Both the position numbers and the translations under genes were made by a program. A model generated the notes under the pieces. It was not told the DNA's origin, did not search any database, and saw only the letters and a list, made by a program, of their open reading frames with translations. A DNA stretch of 52,214 nucleotides from Nitrosomonas eutropha (lineage in GTDB: Bacteria; Pseudomonadota; Gammaproteobacteria; Burkholderiales; Nitrosomonadaceae), in the NCBI RefSeq assembly GCF_003201195.1, contig NZ_QICQ01000020.1, positions 1-52,214 of the forward strand, in the 5' to 3' direction. This document shows, piece after piece, positions 33,857-44,473 of this stretch. Each line of letters opens with the position of its first letter. Within the stretch, counting starts at the first letter, position 1.

Positions 33857-36800
33857 ATGGTTATCCATGGCAATCAGCCCGAGCTTTTGCGGCAGTTGCT
33901 GGTGCACTGGTTCAAGGCACATTCGCTAGATCCACTGGAAGATGAAATCATTCTTGTGCAAAGCAACGGGATTGCTCAATGGCTCAAGCTCGCGCTGGCA
34001 GCAAATACAACAGATACTCCCGGCAGTGGTTGTGGTATTGCGGCAGCACTCGATATGCTGCTGCCCGCCCGCTTTATCTGGCGGGTTTATCGGGCCGTGC
34101 TGGGGCCTGATGCTGTGCCGGACATCTCCCCATTTGATAAACCGCTGCTCATCTGGCGCTTGATGCGTCTCCTGCCAGACGTTATCCCCCTTCCGGGTTA
34201 TGAACCCTTGGCACGTTTTCTGGAACAGGACAGTGATCTTCGCAAGCGCTACCAGCTGGCTGAAAAAATTGCCGACCTTTTCGATCAGTACCAGGTCTAT
34301 CGTGCCGATTGGCTCGCCGCCTGGGCCAGAGGGGAACATGTACTGTACAACACTCACCATATTGCTCGCCCGCTCGATGCGACTCACTGCTGGCAGGCTA
34401 TGCTGTGGCGCGCTTTGCTTGAAGACGTGGGAGTCGCCAGCCAGAGCAGCCGGGCAGTTGTGCATCAGCGTTTTCTGGATGCCGCCAAGAAACTGAAAAA
34501 CCGGCCTGACGGGCTGCCTCGCCGTGTTTCTGTATTTGGTCTGTCTTCACTGCCGCGTCAGTCGCTGGAAGTATTACTGGCCATCTCGCCTGTCACGCAG
34601 ATTCTTTTGTGCGTCCACAATCCCTGCGAGCATTATTGGGCCAATCTTCTCTCTGAAAAAGACCACGCCCGGCGAACCTCAAACCGGCATGCTCATAAAA
34701 ACAATACACCTGCAACTATCACGGAAGATGCTTTGCATCTGTATGCCCATCCATTACTAGCTGCGTGGGGAAAGCAGGGCCGTGATTACATTGCCCTGCT
34801 GGATGAGCTGGATGAACCTGATGCCTACCGCGCCCGATTTGAACAAGTCGGCGAGCGGATTGATCTGTTTCAGAGCCATGGAGAATCAACGCTGCTGAAC
34901 CAGTTGCAGGACGATATCCGCCTGCTGCGAACGGTGGATGAATCACGCGATACCTGGCCGGCAATCGATCCTGCCAGCGATCGCTCAATTCGCTTTCATC
35001 GCGCGCACAGCGTACAGCGCGAGGTTGAAATTCTGCATGATCAACTGCTGGCAGCATTCAATGCAGATGCAACACTGCGGCCGCGTGATGTTATCGTGAT
35101 GGTGCCTGATGTAAATGCCTATGCACCCTATATTGAAGCAGTTTTTGGACAAGTTGAGCATTCTGATGCGCGTTATATTCCATTTTCAATGGCTGATCTC
35201 ACGCAACGCCAGCAAGCGCCACTTATATTTGCCCTGGAATTTTTGCTGGATGTGCCAGAATCACGCTTGACTGTCAGTGACCTGCTCGATCTGCTTAACG
35301 TTCCAGCTGTCAGACAGTGTTTCGGGATCGGCATTAATGATTTGCCACGCCTGCATCAATGGATCAGACAAACCAACATCCGCTGGGGGTTGAGTGCCCG
35401 CCATCGCGCGAAATTTATTCAGGAAAGTCTTGAGCAAAATACATGGGCGCAAGGGCTCAAGCGTATGTTATTGGGCTATGCCGTCGGCTGTGATCCCACC
35501 GGACGCGAAGATTACAGTTGGCGTGACATTGAACCCTATGGTGAGGTTTCAGGGCTGGAAGCCGCGCTGACTGGCTCCTTGTCCCGGTTGCTGATCCAAC
35601 TTGAAACACTTACCGAAACCTTTGCGGAGCCTGCCACACCTGCCATTTGGGGCCAGCGGTTGCAATTCCTGCTTCAGGGCTTTTTCAAGAGCGAGACAGC
35701 AGAAGACACAGCCCTGCTTTTGCAGTTGCAAACCAGCTTGCATGCCTGGCTTGAAGCTTGTACAGCCGCCAGTTTTACCGAAATGATCCCGCTGGCTGTT
35801 ATCCGTGAACACTGGCTGGCCCAAATTGATCAGCCTAACCTGGCGCAACGCTTCATGGCCGGCGAACTGACCTTTGCAACCTTGATGCCAATGCGTGCCA
35901 TTCCGTTCCGGATGGTCTGCCTGCTCGGCATGAATGATGGTGAATTTCCCCGTACCCACCCACCCGTTGATTTTGATCTGATGGCACGGGATATACGCCC
36001 GGGCGATCGTTCCCGCCGGGAAGATGATCGTTATCTGTTTCTGGAAGCGCTGCTCTCCGCTCGGGAGAAACTGCATATCAGCTGGGTGGGCAAAAGCATA
36101 CTGGATAATTCCGATCTACCGCCATCCGTACTGGTCAGCCAGTTGCGGGATCACATCGCAGCCTGCTGGCAATTGGCGGATTCCCCGGACAACGATCTGC
36201 TGGCTGCCCTGACGGTTGAACACAAGTTGCAAGCTTTCAGCCAGGATTATTTTGACAAGGATCCGGCCACCTCAGCGTTGTTCACCTATGCGCGCGAATG
36301 GGAGCGCAAACTTATCAGTCCAGCGGCTCCAGCTGCTACGGAGCCTTCTTTGTCATTGCCTGTTTTCAATAGCCCTGTCTCGCTCGGACAGCTGATCGCC
36401 TTTTTGAAAGATCCCGTCAAAACCTTCTGCCGTGAACGGCTGGGTATTTATTACGAAATGGACGACCTGACCAGCGAAGATCACGAGCCTTTCATTCTGA
36501 ATGGACTGGAACAGTGGTCACTCCAGGATCAATTGATTCAGGCTCGACTAGATGCTGTCAATCATGAAAATGACGAAACAGTCGCAGTGGAACAACAACT
36601 GGATCGCGTCCGGCGACGAGGTGAGCTGCCGCTTGGCGGAATGGCAGATTTGCTGAAAGCAACCCTGGCTGATCCTTTGGACAAAATGTTTAAGTGTTAT
36701 CGCGAAGCGATTGCCAGTTGGCCATTTCCGCTGGAAGACCAAATATTTGAGTATCCATACGTCACCACTAATGGTGTGGCAATCACTGTGCAGGGGCGCA

Positions 36801-37387
36801 TCACACAACACTACTGTATGCATGATGCAAGCAACACGAGCAATACAAGTAATGGTGATAAATACTGCCGGATCGAACTGAGTTCCAGCGATTTGCTGAA
36901 AAATAACAAATGCCGTCATGACAAACTGCTTGCTGCTTGGATATTCCACCTGGCCGCACATCTCGATGGCCAGCCGATCACAACACGGATCATTGGCAAG
37001 AATGATCCGGTACAAATTAATCCACTGACGCCGGATCTCGCCAGACAGTACTTCAACATGATTATTGAAGCCTACGTTAACGGCTTGTGTACGCCGCTGC
37101 CACTGGCGCCCAAAACCGGTTTTGCCTGGCTGGAAAAAGAAGGGATGCCTTTTAACGGCCCTCTTGCGGCATGTAAGCAAAAGGCTGTTGGCACTGCCCG
37201 CAGCCAATATGAAGATGACTATCAGCGTACTGGTGAAGCCAGTCAGAGCATCTATCTACAGCGATTTTATCCAGCCTTTGCACAACTGTGGTCAAACGGC
37301 CGCTTTACGCAGCTTTGTGATGATCTGTACGCGCCGTTGATGCACCATGCCGACACACCTGGGGCAAATACCAAAAATCCGGAATAA
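33857..37387 (+). CDS. recC: Exodeoxyribonuclease V gamma subunit
   Basis: 1176 residues, slightly longer than E. coli RecC (1122). In RecBCD it recognises the Chi sequence and splits the strands. Motifs include the start VIHGNQPELLRQLL, ILVQSNGIAQWLKLALA, and PFRMVCLLGMNDGEFPR in the dead helicase part. The frame is open from 33821, but ATG 33857 best matches the family N-terminus. No strong ribosome binding site is seen, and the 5' region borders an IS relic. recB follows after 15 bases. Confidence 0.92.
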   Translation: MVIHGNQPELLRQLLVHWFKAHSLDPLEDEIILVQSNGIAQWLKLALAANTTDTPGSGCGIAAALDMLLPARFIWRVYRAVLGPDAVPDISPFDKPLLIWRLMRLLPDVIPLPGYEPLARFLEQDSDLRKRYQLAEKIADLFDQYQVYRADWLAAWARGEHVLYNTHHIARPLDATHCWQAMLWRALLEDVGVASQSSRAVVHQRFLDAAKKLKNRPDGLPRRVSVFGLSSLPRQSLEVLLAISPVTQILLCVHNPCEHYWANLLSEKDHARRTSNRHAHKNNTPATITEDALHLYAHPLLAAWGKQGRDYIALLDELDEPDAYRARFEQVGERIDLFQSHGESTLLNQLQDDIRLLRTVDESRDTWPAIDPASDRSIRFHRAHSVQREVEILHDQLLAAFNADATLRPRDVIVMVPDVNAYAPYIEAVFGQVEHSDARYIPFSMADLTQRQQAPLIFALEFLLDVPESRLTVSDLLDLLNVPAVRQCFGIGINDLPRLHQWIRQTNIRWGLSARHRAKFIQESLEQNTWAQGLKRMLLGYAVGCDPTGREDYSWRDIEPYGEVSGLEAALTGSLSRLLIQLETLTETFAEPATPAIWGQRLQFLLQGFFKSETAEDTALLLQLQTSLHAWLEACTAASFTEMIPLAVIREHWLAQIDQPNLAQRFMAGELTFATLMPMRAIPFRMVCLLGMNDGEFPRTHPPVDFDLMARDIRPGDRSRREDDRYLFLEALLSAREKLHISWVGKSILDNSDLPPSVLVSQLRDHIAACWQLADSPDNDLLAALTVEHKLQAFSQDYFDKDPATSALFTYAREWERKLISPAAPAATEPSLSLPVFNSPVSLGQLIAFLKDPVKTFCRERLGIYYEMDDLTSEDHEPFILNGLEQWSLQDQLIQARLDAVNHENDETVAVEQQLDRVRRRGELPLGGMADLLKATLADPLDKMFKCYREAIASWPFPLEDQIFEYPYVTTNGVAITVQGRITQHYCMHDASNTSNTSNGDKYCRIELSSSDLLKNNKCRHDKLLAAWIFHLAAHLDGQPITTRIIGKNDPVQINPLTPDLARQYFNMIIEAYVNGLCTPLPLAPKTGFAWLEKEGMPFNGPLAACKQKAVGTARSQYEDDYQRTGEASQSIYLQRFYPAFAQLWSNGRFTQLCDDLYAPLMHHADTPGANTKNPE

Positions 37388-37402
37388 AGGCTAGTACACA
37401 CC

Positions 37403-40400
37403 ATGAGCCAGAACATCACACCACTTGATCTCTTTACCCTCCCTTTGACCGGGAGCCATCTGATCGAAGCCAGCGCCGGTACTGGCAAAACTTTCACTAT
37501 CGCCATGCTCTACGTTCGCCTGATCCTGGGACATCAGGGGGAATTTGCCTTTTCCGGTGGCGCATTGACACCCCCAGAAATTCTGGTGGTAACTTTTACG
37601 GAGGCCGCCACCAAGGAACTACGCGATCGGATTCGCGCACGTCTGACAGAAGCCGCCCGCCTCTTTCGAGCTGACCCAATAAATGCGCAATCACTGAACG
37701 ATACTGATCCGCTGCAGCAGTTGCTCTTCGAATACTCACCTGCCGAATGGGCTGCCTGCGCCCGCAAACTGGAACTGGCAGCTGAATGGATGGATGAGGC
37801 AGCCATCTCGACCATTCATGGCTGGTGCAACCGGATGCTGCGGGAACATGCCTTTGATAGCCAAAGTCTCTTTACCCAGGAGCTAGAAACTGATCAAACA
37901 GAATTACGGGCAGAAGTGGTACGGGACTATTGGCGGATTTTTTACTACCCGCTTACCCTGGAAGAGATTGTCTGGATTAATGGTTATTGGAAAAGCCCTA
38001 CCGAACTGGGAAAGGCTGTCACCCCCCTGCTCGATTATGTGGATCAATTGCCTGATTTATCTGCTACGGATCCATCGACCATTATCAGTGCCAGCCAGGA
38101 AAACAAACAGAATCTACTGACCAAGCTCAAACAACCTTGGGCACTTTGGGCAGATGAATTACAGGCGCTGCTTGATGCTGCTGAGGCAGCCGGCCAGATT
38201 GATGGGCGCAAACTGCGTGCTGACTGGTACACCAATTGGTTAAATAAGCTGAGAGATTGGGCCAATGATCCCGCCATGGATAACGTAGACATTGGTAAGG
38301 GTTGGGAGCGTTTGACGTCGGAAGGGATCGCGAAAGCATGGAAAAAAGGTACCTCCCCCCATCATCCCGCATTCGACACAATTCCTGTGCTAAAGGAAGC
38401 ACTTAATAACCTGCCCGATCCCAGGATTGAGCTGCTAAGCCATGCTGCCTGCTGGATTGCCAAAAAATTTGACACCATTCGGAAACACCGTTCCCAGATC
38501 GGTTTCAATGATCTGCTGACCGGCCTTGAAACCGCCCTCACCGGCCTTTATGGCGAGCGGCTGGCTCAAGTCATCCGCCAGCAATTTCCGGTTGCGCTCA
38601 TTGATGAATTTCAGGATACCGATCCCGTTCAGTACCGGATTTTTGAATATATTTATGAGATTTCCAGCAATCGAAATGATTGTGCACTCATCCTGATCGG
38701 TGATCCCAAGCAGGCAATCTACGCTTTCCGGGGAGCAGATATTCATACCTATCTCAAGGCCCGGAGAGCAGTTGAGGGACGACTCTACACGCTGAATACA
38801 AATTTCCGCTCAACCCAAGCGATGGTTGATGCTGTCAATCATTGCTTTGCATCTGTTGAAAACCAGGCGGATTCTCGCGGCGCATTCCTGTTCAGAACCG
38901 GAGATGGTAACCCCGTGCCTTTCCTGGAAGTTCAAGCCAATGGTCGCAGGGATACATTCCAGATTGAGGGAGAGACATTGCCCGCCATGCTGCTGGCTGT
39001 TTCAGCCCAACAGATGGAACTCTCAAAAACCGATTACATTGAGCAGATGTCTGCCCTCTGTGCAACCCGGATCGTTGACTGGTTGAACGACGGGAAATCC
39101 GCAAAAGCCGGGTTTGCCGGCCAGGACATGTCTTTCCGGGCAGTCAGGCCAGGGGATATAGCCATTTTGGTCAATAACGGAAATGAAGCCGCCAACATCC
39201 GCCAGGCTTTGCTGCAACGGGGCGTCCGTTCAGTGTATTTGTCCGATAAGGACACGGTTTATGCCACCCGTCAGGCAACCGAAGTCCATCGCTGGCTAGC
39301 TGCCTGTGCTGAACCTGACAACGATCGCCTGCTACGCGCCGCGCTGTCCACCACATCGCTGGGCCTCACGCTAGCAGAGCTTGATGCTCTCAATACGGAT
39401 GAAGCGGCGTGGGAAGCCCAGGTAATTCAATTCAAGGGCTATCGCGAGTTATGGCAAAAGCAGGGAGTGCTCCCGATGCTGCGCCGCATCCTGGTTGATT
39501 TTAAATGCGGCGATCGCCTGCTTGCGCTCAAGGAGAATCTCAACGGCCAGAGCGGAGAACGCATCCTGACTGACCTGCTTCATCTGGCAGAAATATTACA
39601 GCAGGCAAGCTTTACGCTGGAGGGTGAACATGCGTTGATCCGTTTTCTGGCCGAGCAAATTGCTGCCCCCGAGGGGGAAGCAGATAGCAAAAAACTGCGT
39701 CTGGAAAGCGATAGCGATCTGGTGAAAGTTGTCACCATTCATAAATCAAAGGGGCTTGAATATCCGCTGGTTTTCTTGCCGTTCATCTGCATAACCCGGC
39801 CTATCAAAAATAGTGATATCCCGCTCAAATGGCACGACGATCAGGGCACATTAAAAATTTCCCTTGCTGCTCACCCCGAAATCATGGCACGTGCCGATCT
39901 GGAACGCCTCCGTGAAGACGTACGCAAGCTTTATGTGGCATTGACGCGTGCCTGCTATCTGACTTGGATGGGCTTGGCACCCATCAAGAACAAGTCAAGC
40001 GCGGTTGGTCATTTGTTCAGATTGAAAGCTACCCCGGCTGAACAATATCTTGACGCTCTCCAGTCTTTTGTACAGGAACGCCCTGATTTCTGTGTGACGG
40101 ACAAACCGGACAACAATCTTGAGCAATACGTTGCAGAAACCCGATCCGCCCCGCCGGGTGAGGCTTGCCGCCCGCTGCGGATGGTGAGAGAAAACTGGCG
40201 CATCAGCAGTTATTCGGCGCTTCGGGTTGATGGTAATGTTCCATCCACGCGAATAGCTCAGGAAGATACACCGCAGGCAGAAAATCTCCTGGAAGAGCAA
40301 CTCGAACGCTCATTCATCTCACTACAGCCTGTTTCAGAACAACCGGCAAGCGTGACCATTCATCATTTTTTCAAAGGAGCTGAGGCGGGCATCTTTCTGC

Positions 40401-41089
40401 ATGAACTGATGGAATGGGTCGCCAACACCGGCTTTACTATTGTATCGAGTGATGAAACCGACTTGCGTGACACCATTGAGCGTCGTTGCAAGATGCGCCA
40501 CTGGGAAACCTGGGTTGCACCACTTGTTGACTGGGTCAAGCGCATGCTGTCCACATCCCTGCCGTTTGGCTCAATTGGAATTTGCCTCAATACGCTGACT
40601 GTTGTTAAAGCCGAGATGGAATTCTGGGCTGAAGCCAGCAATGTCGATCTGACTCTACTGGATGCCGCCGTGATCGAACAGACACTGGCAAGTCGCCCGC
40701 GCCCGCATCTGACACAGAGTGAGTTAAACGGAATGCTCAAGGGTTTTATCGATCTGGTTTTTCAATATGATGGGCGCTATTACGTTGCGGATTACAAGTC
40801 AAACTGGCTCGGTGCCACAGATCAGGATTACACTGTGGCTGCCATGGACGAGGTGATTCGTGCCAACCGTTACGATCTGCAATACGTCATTTATCTGTTT
40901 GCCTTGCATCGGCTCCTTAAATCCCGTCTGCCCGATTACAATTACGAACAACATGTGGGCGGTGCCGCCTGTCTCTTCGTGCGCGGGATTGATGCACCCA
41001 CAGCCGGTGTCCATTTTGAACGCCCCCCGGGAACGTTAATGGACACGCTGGATGAGCTATTTGCCGGGAAGACAGAAGGTAGCGCATGA
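37403..41089 (+). CDS. recB: Exodeoxyribonuclease V beta subunit
   Basis: 1228 residues, a 3'-5' helicase and nuclease. Walker A is EASAGTGKT (22-30), the helicase motif II lies in ALIDEFQDTDPVQY, and LNTNFRST and VTIHKSKGLEYPLVFLP are later UvrD-type motifs. The C-terminal nuclease is intact: GFIDLVFQYDGRYYVADYKS near 1113-1132 holds the D-x-D/YK catalytic motif. With RecC and RecD it processes double-strand breaks for recombination and degrades foreign DNA. Its stop overlaps the recD start by four bases. Confidence 0.93.
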   Translation: MSQNITPLDLFTLPLTGSHLIEASAGTGKTFTIAMLYVRLILGHQGEFAFSGGALTPPEILVVTFTEAATKELRDRIRARLTEAARLFRADPINAQSLNDTDPLQQLLFEYSPAEWAACARKLELAAEWMDEAAISTIHGWCNRMLREHAFDSQSLFTQELETDQTELRAEVVRDYWRIFYYPLTLEEIVWINGYWKSPTELGKAVTPLLDYVDQLPDLSATDPSTIISASQENKQNLLTKLKQPWALWADELQALLDAAEAAGQIDGRKLRADWYTNWLNKLRDWANDPAMDNVDIGKGWERLTSEGIAKAWKKGTSPHHPAFDTIPVLKEALNNLPDPRIELLSHAACWIAKKFDTIRKHRSQIGFNDLLTGLETALTGLYGERLAQVIRQQFPVALIDEFQDTDPVQYRIFEYIYEISSNRNDCALILIGDPKQAIYAFRGADIHTYLKARRAVEGRLYTLNTNFRSTQAMVDAVNHCFASVENQADSRGAFLFRTGDGNPVPFLEVQANGRRDTFQIEGETLPAMLLAVSAQQMELSKTDYIEQMSALCATRIVDWLNDGKSAKAGFAGQDMSFRAVRPGDIAILVNNGNEAANIRQALLQRGVRSVYLSDKDTVYATRQATEVHRWLAACAEPDNDRLLRAALSTTSLGLTLAELDALNTDEAAWEAQVIQFKGYRELWQKQGVLPMLRRILVDFKCGDRLLALKENLNGQSGERILTDLLHLAEILQQASFTLEGEHALIRFLAEQIAAPEGEADSKKLRLESDSDLVKVVTIHKSKGLEYPLVFLPFICITRPIKNSDIPLKWHDDQGTLKISLAAHPEIMARADLERLREDVRKLYVALTRACYLTWMGLAPIKNKSSAVGHLFRLKATPAEQYLDALQSFVQERPDFCVTDKPDNNLEQYVAETRSAPPGEACRPLRMVRENWRISSYSALRVDGNVPSTRIAQEDTPQAENLLEEQLERSFISLQPVSEQPASVTIHHFFKGAEAGIFLHELMEWVANTGFTIVSSDETDLRDTIERRCKMRHWETWVAPLVDWVKRMLSTSLPFGSIGICLNTLTVVKAEMEFWAEASNVDLTLLDAAVIEQTLASRPRPHLTQSELNGMLKGFIDLVFQYDGRYYVADYKSNWLGATDQDYTVAAMDEVIRANRYDLQYVIYLFALHRLLKSRLPDYNYEQHVGGAACLFVRGIDAPTAGVHFERPPGTLMDTLDELFAGKTEGSA

Positions 41090-43128
41090 GCACTCCAGCA
41101 ACAAACCCGCAGGAAATACTGGCTCTGCTGGAAAGCTGGGTTACCCGTGGCTGGCTGCGCGAGCTGGATCTTGCCTTGGTACGTTTTTTAAAAACTGAAG
41201 TTCCTGCTATGGATCCGGTATTGATGCTGGCAACCGCTCTGGTCAGTCACCAACTGGGGCGAGGTCATGTTTGTCTGGATCTGGACAATCTCTTAAGCGA
41301 TCCTTGTACGGCGTTGTCGTTGCCCTCTGGCCAGAATGAGCCCTCTGCCAGAAAAGAAATTCAGCATATCAGCGTTCTTCTGGCGGACTGGAAAGCATCC
41401 GGCTGGCTTACGCAACAAACGGAACTGATCAGCAAGGATGAGAGAAATACACCGCTGGTGCTTGCTGGCCCTCGTCTGTATCTGCGCCGCTACTGGCGTT
41501 ATGAACGTCAGGTGGAAGCTGCTATCTACCAGCGGCTGACCAGTAGTCAGCAGATTGTCAGCCAGTTGCCTGAAATTGAGTTCAAAGACAAACTGAATGC
41601 ACTTTTTCCACCCAGCGGTACCACGTATACACAAACAGACTGGCAAAAAATCGCTTGTGCACTTGCTGCCCGCAGTGCATTCAGTATCATCACCGGCGGG
41701 CCAGGAACCGGAAAAACGACCACTGTAGTTCGTCTGCTGGCACTGCTGCAATCGATTGCGCTCATCCAGCATCCGGAATGCCTCCTTAAAATCTGCCTGG
41801 CCGCCCCTACTGGCAAGGCAGCAGCACGCCTCAAGGAATCCATTACCGGCGCCATCGACAAGCTGCCCGCTTTTATTCAGGACGATACCACGCTGAAAAC
41901 GAGCATCCCAAGCAACGTGACAACCCTGCACCGTTTGCTGGGCTCGCGTCCGGATTCCCGGCTGTTCCGGCATGATGCACGCCACCCGTTGCCACTGGAT
42001 GTACTGGTGATTGATGAGGGCTCCATGATTGATCTGGAAATGATGGCAGCCGTACTCCTTGCCTTGCCCCCTCACGCTCGCCTGGTTATCCTGGGAGACA
42101 AGGATCAACTGGCTTCTGTTGAAGCAGGTTCTGTGCTGGGTGCCTTGTGCCACCGGGCTCAGCAAGGGCATTTCCAGCCTGAAACTGCCCAATGGGTTGA
42201 AACGGCCACCGGAGAAAAGATTGATCCCGTTCTGCTGGATACAAACGGCTTGCCACTTGACCAGCATATTGTGATGTTGCGGACAAACTGGCGATTTGAT
42301 GCTGCCAGCGGCATCGGGCAACTGGCCCGTGCAGTCAATACTGCTGATTCGGAAACCATTCGCACAATCTGGATGCAAGGCTATGATGACTTGTTCCGTC
42401 ATAATTTACCTGATCTCGAAGATAGCCGCCTGGCAACCATCCTGCTCGGCCAATCTGGAGAAAAAGATACACCGCAAGGAATTGCGGGTTATCTGGGCAT
42501 CATTAAAGCAGAGCGGCCACCACTGGATGCAGAAAAAGTTGCATTTGATGCCTGGGCGCATCAGGTGTTGCAATCGCACGGCCGTTTTCAGTTGCTGTGT
42601 GCGCTCAGAAATGGCCCATTTGGGGTCAGCGGCATGAATCAGCATATTGAAGCACTGCTGGCCAGACACCAGTTGATTAAACCTGGCAGCATCTGGTATG
42701 AAGGGCGCCCGGTACTGGTCACCCGCAATGATTATGCGCTTGGTTTGATGAACGGGGACATCGGGATAGCGCTCAGCTATCCCACGCCTAACAGGACAAC
42801 CGGAAAACTGGAATGGGGTATACGGGTTGCCTTTGCCAGAGGAAATGGCAGCGGTGGTATTCACTGGGTGCTGCCCAGTCGTCTCTTGTCAATCGAAACT
42901 GTTTTTGCACTGACTGTTCACAAATCACAAGGCTCGGAATTTGAGCATTGTGCCCTGCTGCTACCACCCGAACTGAATCCCGTTCTGACACGAGAGTTGA
43001 TCTATACCGGCATCACCCGGGGAAAACGCTGGTTATCCATCATTTGTACCGGAAACAGCAATATTATTGATCAAGCCGTTTCCAGAACGGTCCAGCGCTC
43101 CGGCGGATTGTTTGCCGGATCATCCTGA
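41086..43128 (+). CDS. recD: Exodeoxyribonuclease V alpha subunit
   Basis: 680 residues against 608 in E. coli, a 5'-3' SF1 helicase. Walker A is TGGPGTGKTTT near 203-213; further motifs are APTGKAAARL, VIDEGSMID, LGDKDQLASVEAG and VHKSQGSEFEH. It completes the RecBCD enzyme. The gene order recC-recB-recD has no ptr gene between recC and recB, unlike E. coli. It converges with apeB, 18 bases away, and no terminator hairpin is obvious. Confidence 0.92.
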   Translation: MSTPATNPQEILALLESWVTRGWLRELDLALVRFLKTEVPAMDPVLMLATALVSHQLGRGHVCLDLDNLLSDPCTALSLPSGQNEPSARKEIQHISVLLADWKASGWLTQQTELISKDERNTPLVLAGPRLYLRRYWRYERQVEAAIYQRLTSSQQIVSQLPEIEFKDKLNALFPPSGTTYTQTDWQKIACALAARSAFSIITGGPGTGKTTTVVRLLALLQSIALIQHPECLLKICLAAPTGKAAARLKESITGAIDKLPAFIQDDTTLKTSIPSNVTTLHRLLGSRPDSRLFRHDARHPLPLDVLVIDEGSMIDLEMMAAVLLALPPHARLVILGDKDQLASVEAGSVLGALCHRAQQGHFQPETAQWVETATGEKIDPVLLDTNGLPLDQHIVMLRTNWRFDAASGIGQLARAVNTADSETIRTIWMQGYDDLFRHNLPDLEDSRLATILLGQSGEKDTPQGIAGYLGIIKAERPPLDAEKVAFDAWAHQVLQSHGRFQLLCALRNGPFGVSGMNQHIEALLARHQLIKPGSIWYEGRPVLVTRNDYALGLMNGDIGIALSYPTPNRTTGKLEWGIRVAFARGNGSGGIHWVLPSRLLSIETVFALTVHKSQGSEFEHCALLLPPELNPVLTRELIYTGITRGKRWLSIICTGNSNIIDQAVSRTVQRSGGLFAGSS

Positions 43129-43146
43129 TCAGGAGCGGCTGGTACG

Positions 43147-44451
43147 CTAACTCAATAAAAACTGTTTCAACACTTTGATCATATATTCGTGATCCTGCAC
43201 GCCCGCGCTCTCCCGGATGCTGTGCATGGCCCACATCGGGCAACCGATATCAATACTGCGTATACCCAGTTTGGCTGAAGTCATTGGCCCGATTGTGCTG
43301 CCACAAGGTAAATCTGAGCGATGTGAATAGCGCTGATAAGGTACATCCGCTGCTTCACACCAGTGAATGAAATGAGCGGCAGAAATACTTTCTGAGCTAT
43401 AGCGGTGATTGGCATTGAATTTGATTACCGGCCCCTGGTTCACGGATACCTTGTGATCTGCATCATAAGCCGAGGGAAAGTTGGGGTGATAGGCATGTGC
43501 CATATCTGCACTAATGAGAAAACTCTGCGCTAGTGCACGCGCAGCATCTTCGTGATCTGGAGAAGTGGCCAGGCTGATCCGCTGTAACAAATCTGTCAAG
43601 AAACTGCCGCCCGCACCAATATGGCTTTCACTGCCAATTTCTTCATGATCAAAAAATGCGCAAACAAACGTATTTGCGGCATGGTTAAGCGCAGTATCAT
43701 CCAGCATTGCCTGTAATCCGGCATGACAGGACGCCAGATTATCAATCTGGCTATTGGTATAAAACTCCTGGTTTGCCCCCCAGAATGCCCCTTTCTGTGT
43801 ATCGTAAACAGCCAAATCCCAGGACAGGATTTGTGAAGCACCAATTCCTGTCATCTGTTCCAGCAGCGCCAAAAAACAGGATTGCGGCAGTTGATCGTTG
43901 GTCAATTGCGCAAGGAATGGCAACAATTCATTCTGTTTGTGCAGCTTCAATCCTTCTTCATTGACGCCCCGGTTCATGTGAATTGCCAGGTTCGGTATGC
44001 GCAGCAAAGGATGATCAATACGCACTAATTTATGTGCAAGATGTCCCTGCCCGTAGGAATAACTGACGCGCCCGGCCAGGCTTAGATCACGATCAGCAAA
44101 AGTGGCGAGAATGGGGCCGCCATAAACTTCAACCCCCAACCGGACAATACCATCACTGGCAGTTGCGGCATTGGGTCTGATTCGCAATCCGGGAGAATCG
44201 GTATGTGCGCCGATAATTCTGAATCCAGATTCTGCCGGTGGTGTCTGTCCCGGTACGAATAATATAATTGAGGAATCATCTCGCACCACATAGTAGCGCC
44301 TGCCCGGATGTAACTGCCATCTGGCTGTTTCATCAAGCCGGATGAATTGAAATTTTTCGATCTCTGCTTCGATCGAAGCAACGGCATGCCATGGGCTTGG
44401 ACTTTTGTCGATAAAATCCAGCAGATTCTGCACATACGTTTGAGCTATCAT
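43147..44451 (-). CDS. apeB: M18-family aspartyl aminopeptidase
   Basis: 434 residues, a cytosolic zinc aminopeptidase that removes N-terminal acidic residues. The M18 metal motifs are visible: GAHTDSPGLRI near 95 (His ligand), ADMAHAYHPN near 316, FDHEEIGSESHIGAGG near 266, and the last ligand region ending CPMWAMHSIRES. The length is that of DapE-free M18 enzymes such as Pseudomonas ApeB. The start ATG 44451 follows AGAGATC. It stands alone between recD and vapC. Confidence 0.88.
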   Translation of the reverse strand: MIAQTYVQNLLDFIDKSPSPWHAVASIEAEIEKFQFIRLDETARWQLHPGRRYYVVRDDSSIILFVPGQTPPAESGFRIIGAHTDSPGLRIRPNAATASDGIVRLGVEVYGGPILATFADRDLSLAGRVSYSYGQGHLAHKLVRIDHPLLRIPNLAIHMNRGVNEEGLKLHKQNELLPFLAQLTNDQLPQSCFLALLEQMTGIGASQILSWDLAVYDTQKGAFWGANQEFYTNSQIDNLASCHAGLQAMLDDTALNHAANTFVCAFFDHEEIGSESHIGAGGSFLTDLLQRISLATSPDHEDAARALAQSFLISADMAHAYHPNFPSAYDADHKVSVNQGPVIKFNANHRYSSESISAAHFIHWCEAADVPYQRYSHRSDLPCGSTIGPMTSAKLGIRSIDIGCPMWAMHSIRESAGVQDHEYMIKVLKQFLLS

Positions 44452-44473
44452 GATCTCTGTTTTTAAAGGGAAG

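Noticed and set aside
41293..42402. 369-codon frame antisense to recD
   Set aside because: The recD helicase motifs are intact on the other strand; the antisense frame has no motif.
43123..43134. Palindrome TCCTGATCAGGA between recD and apeB
   Set aside because: No loop and no T run, and partly inside recD; not a convincing terminator or operator.
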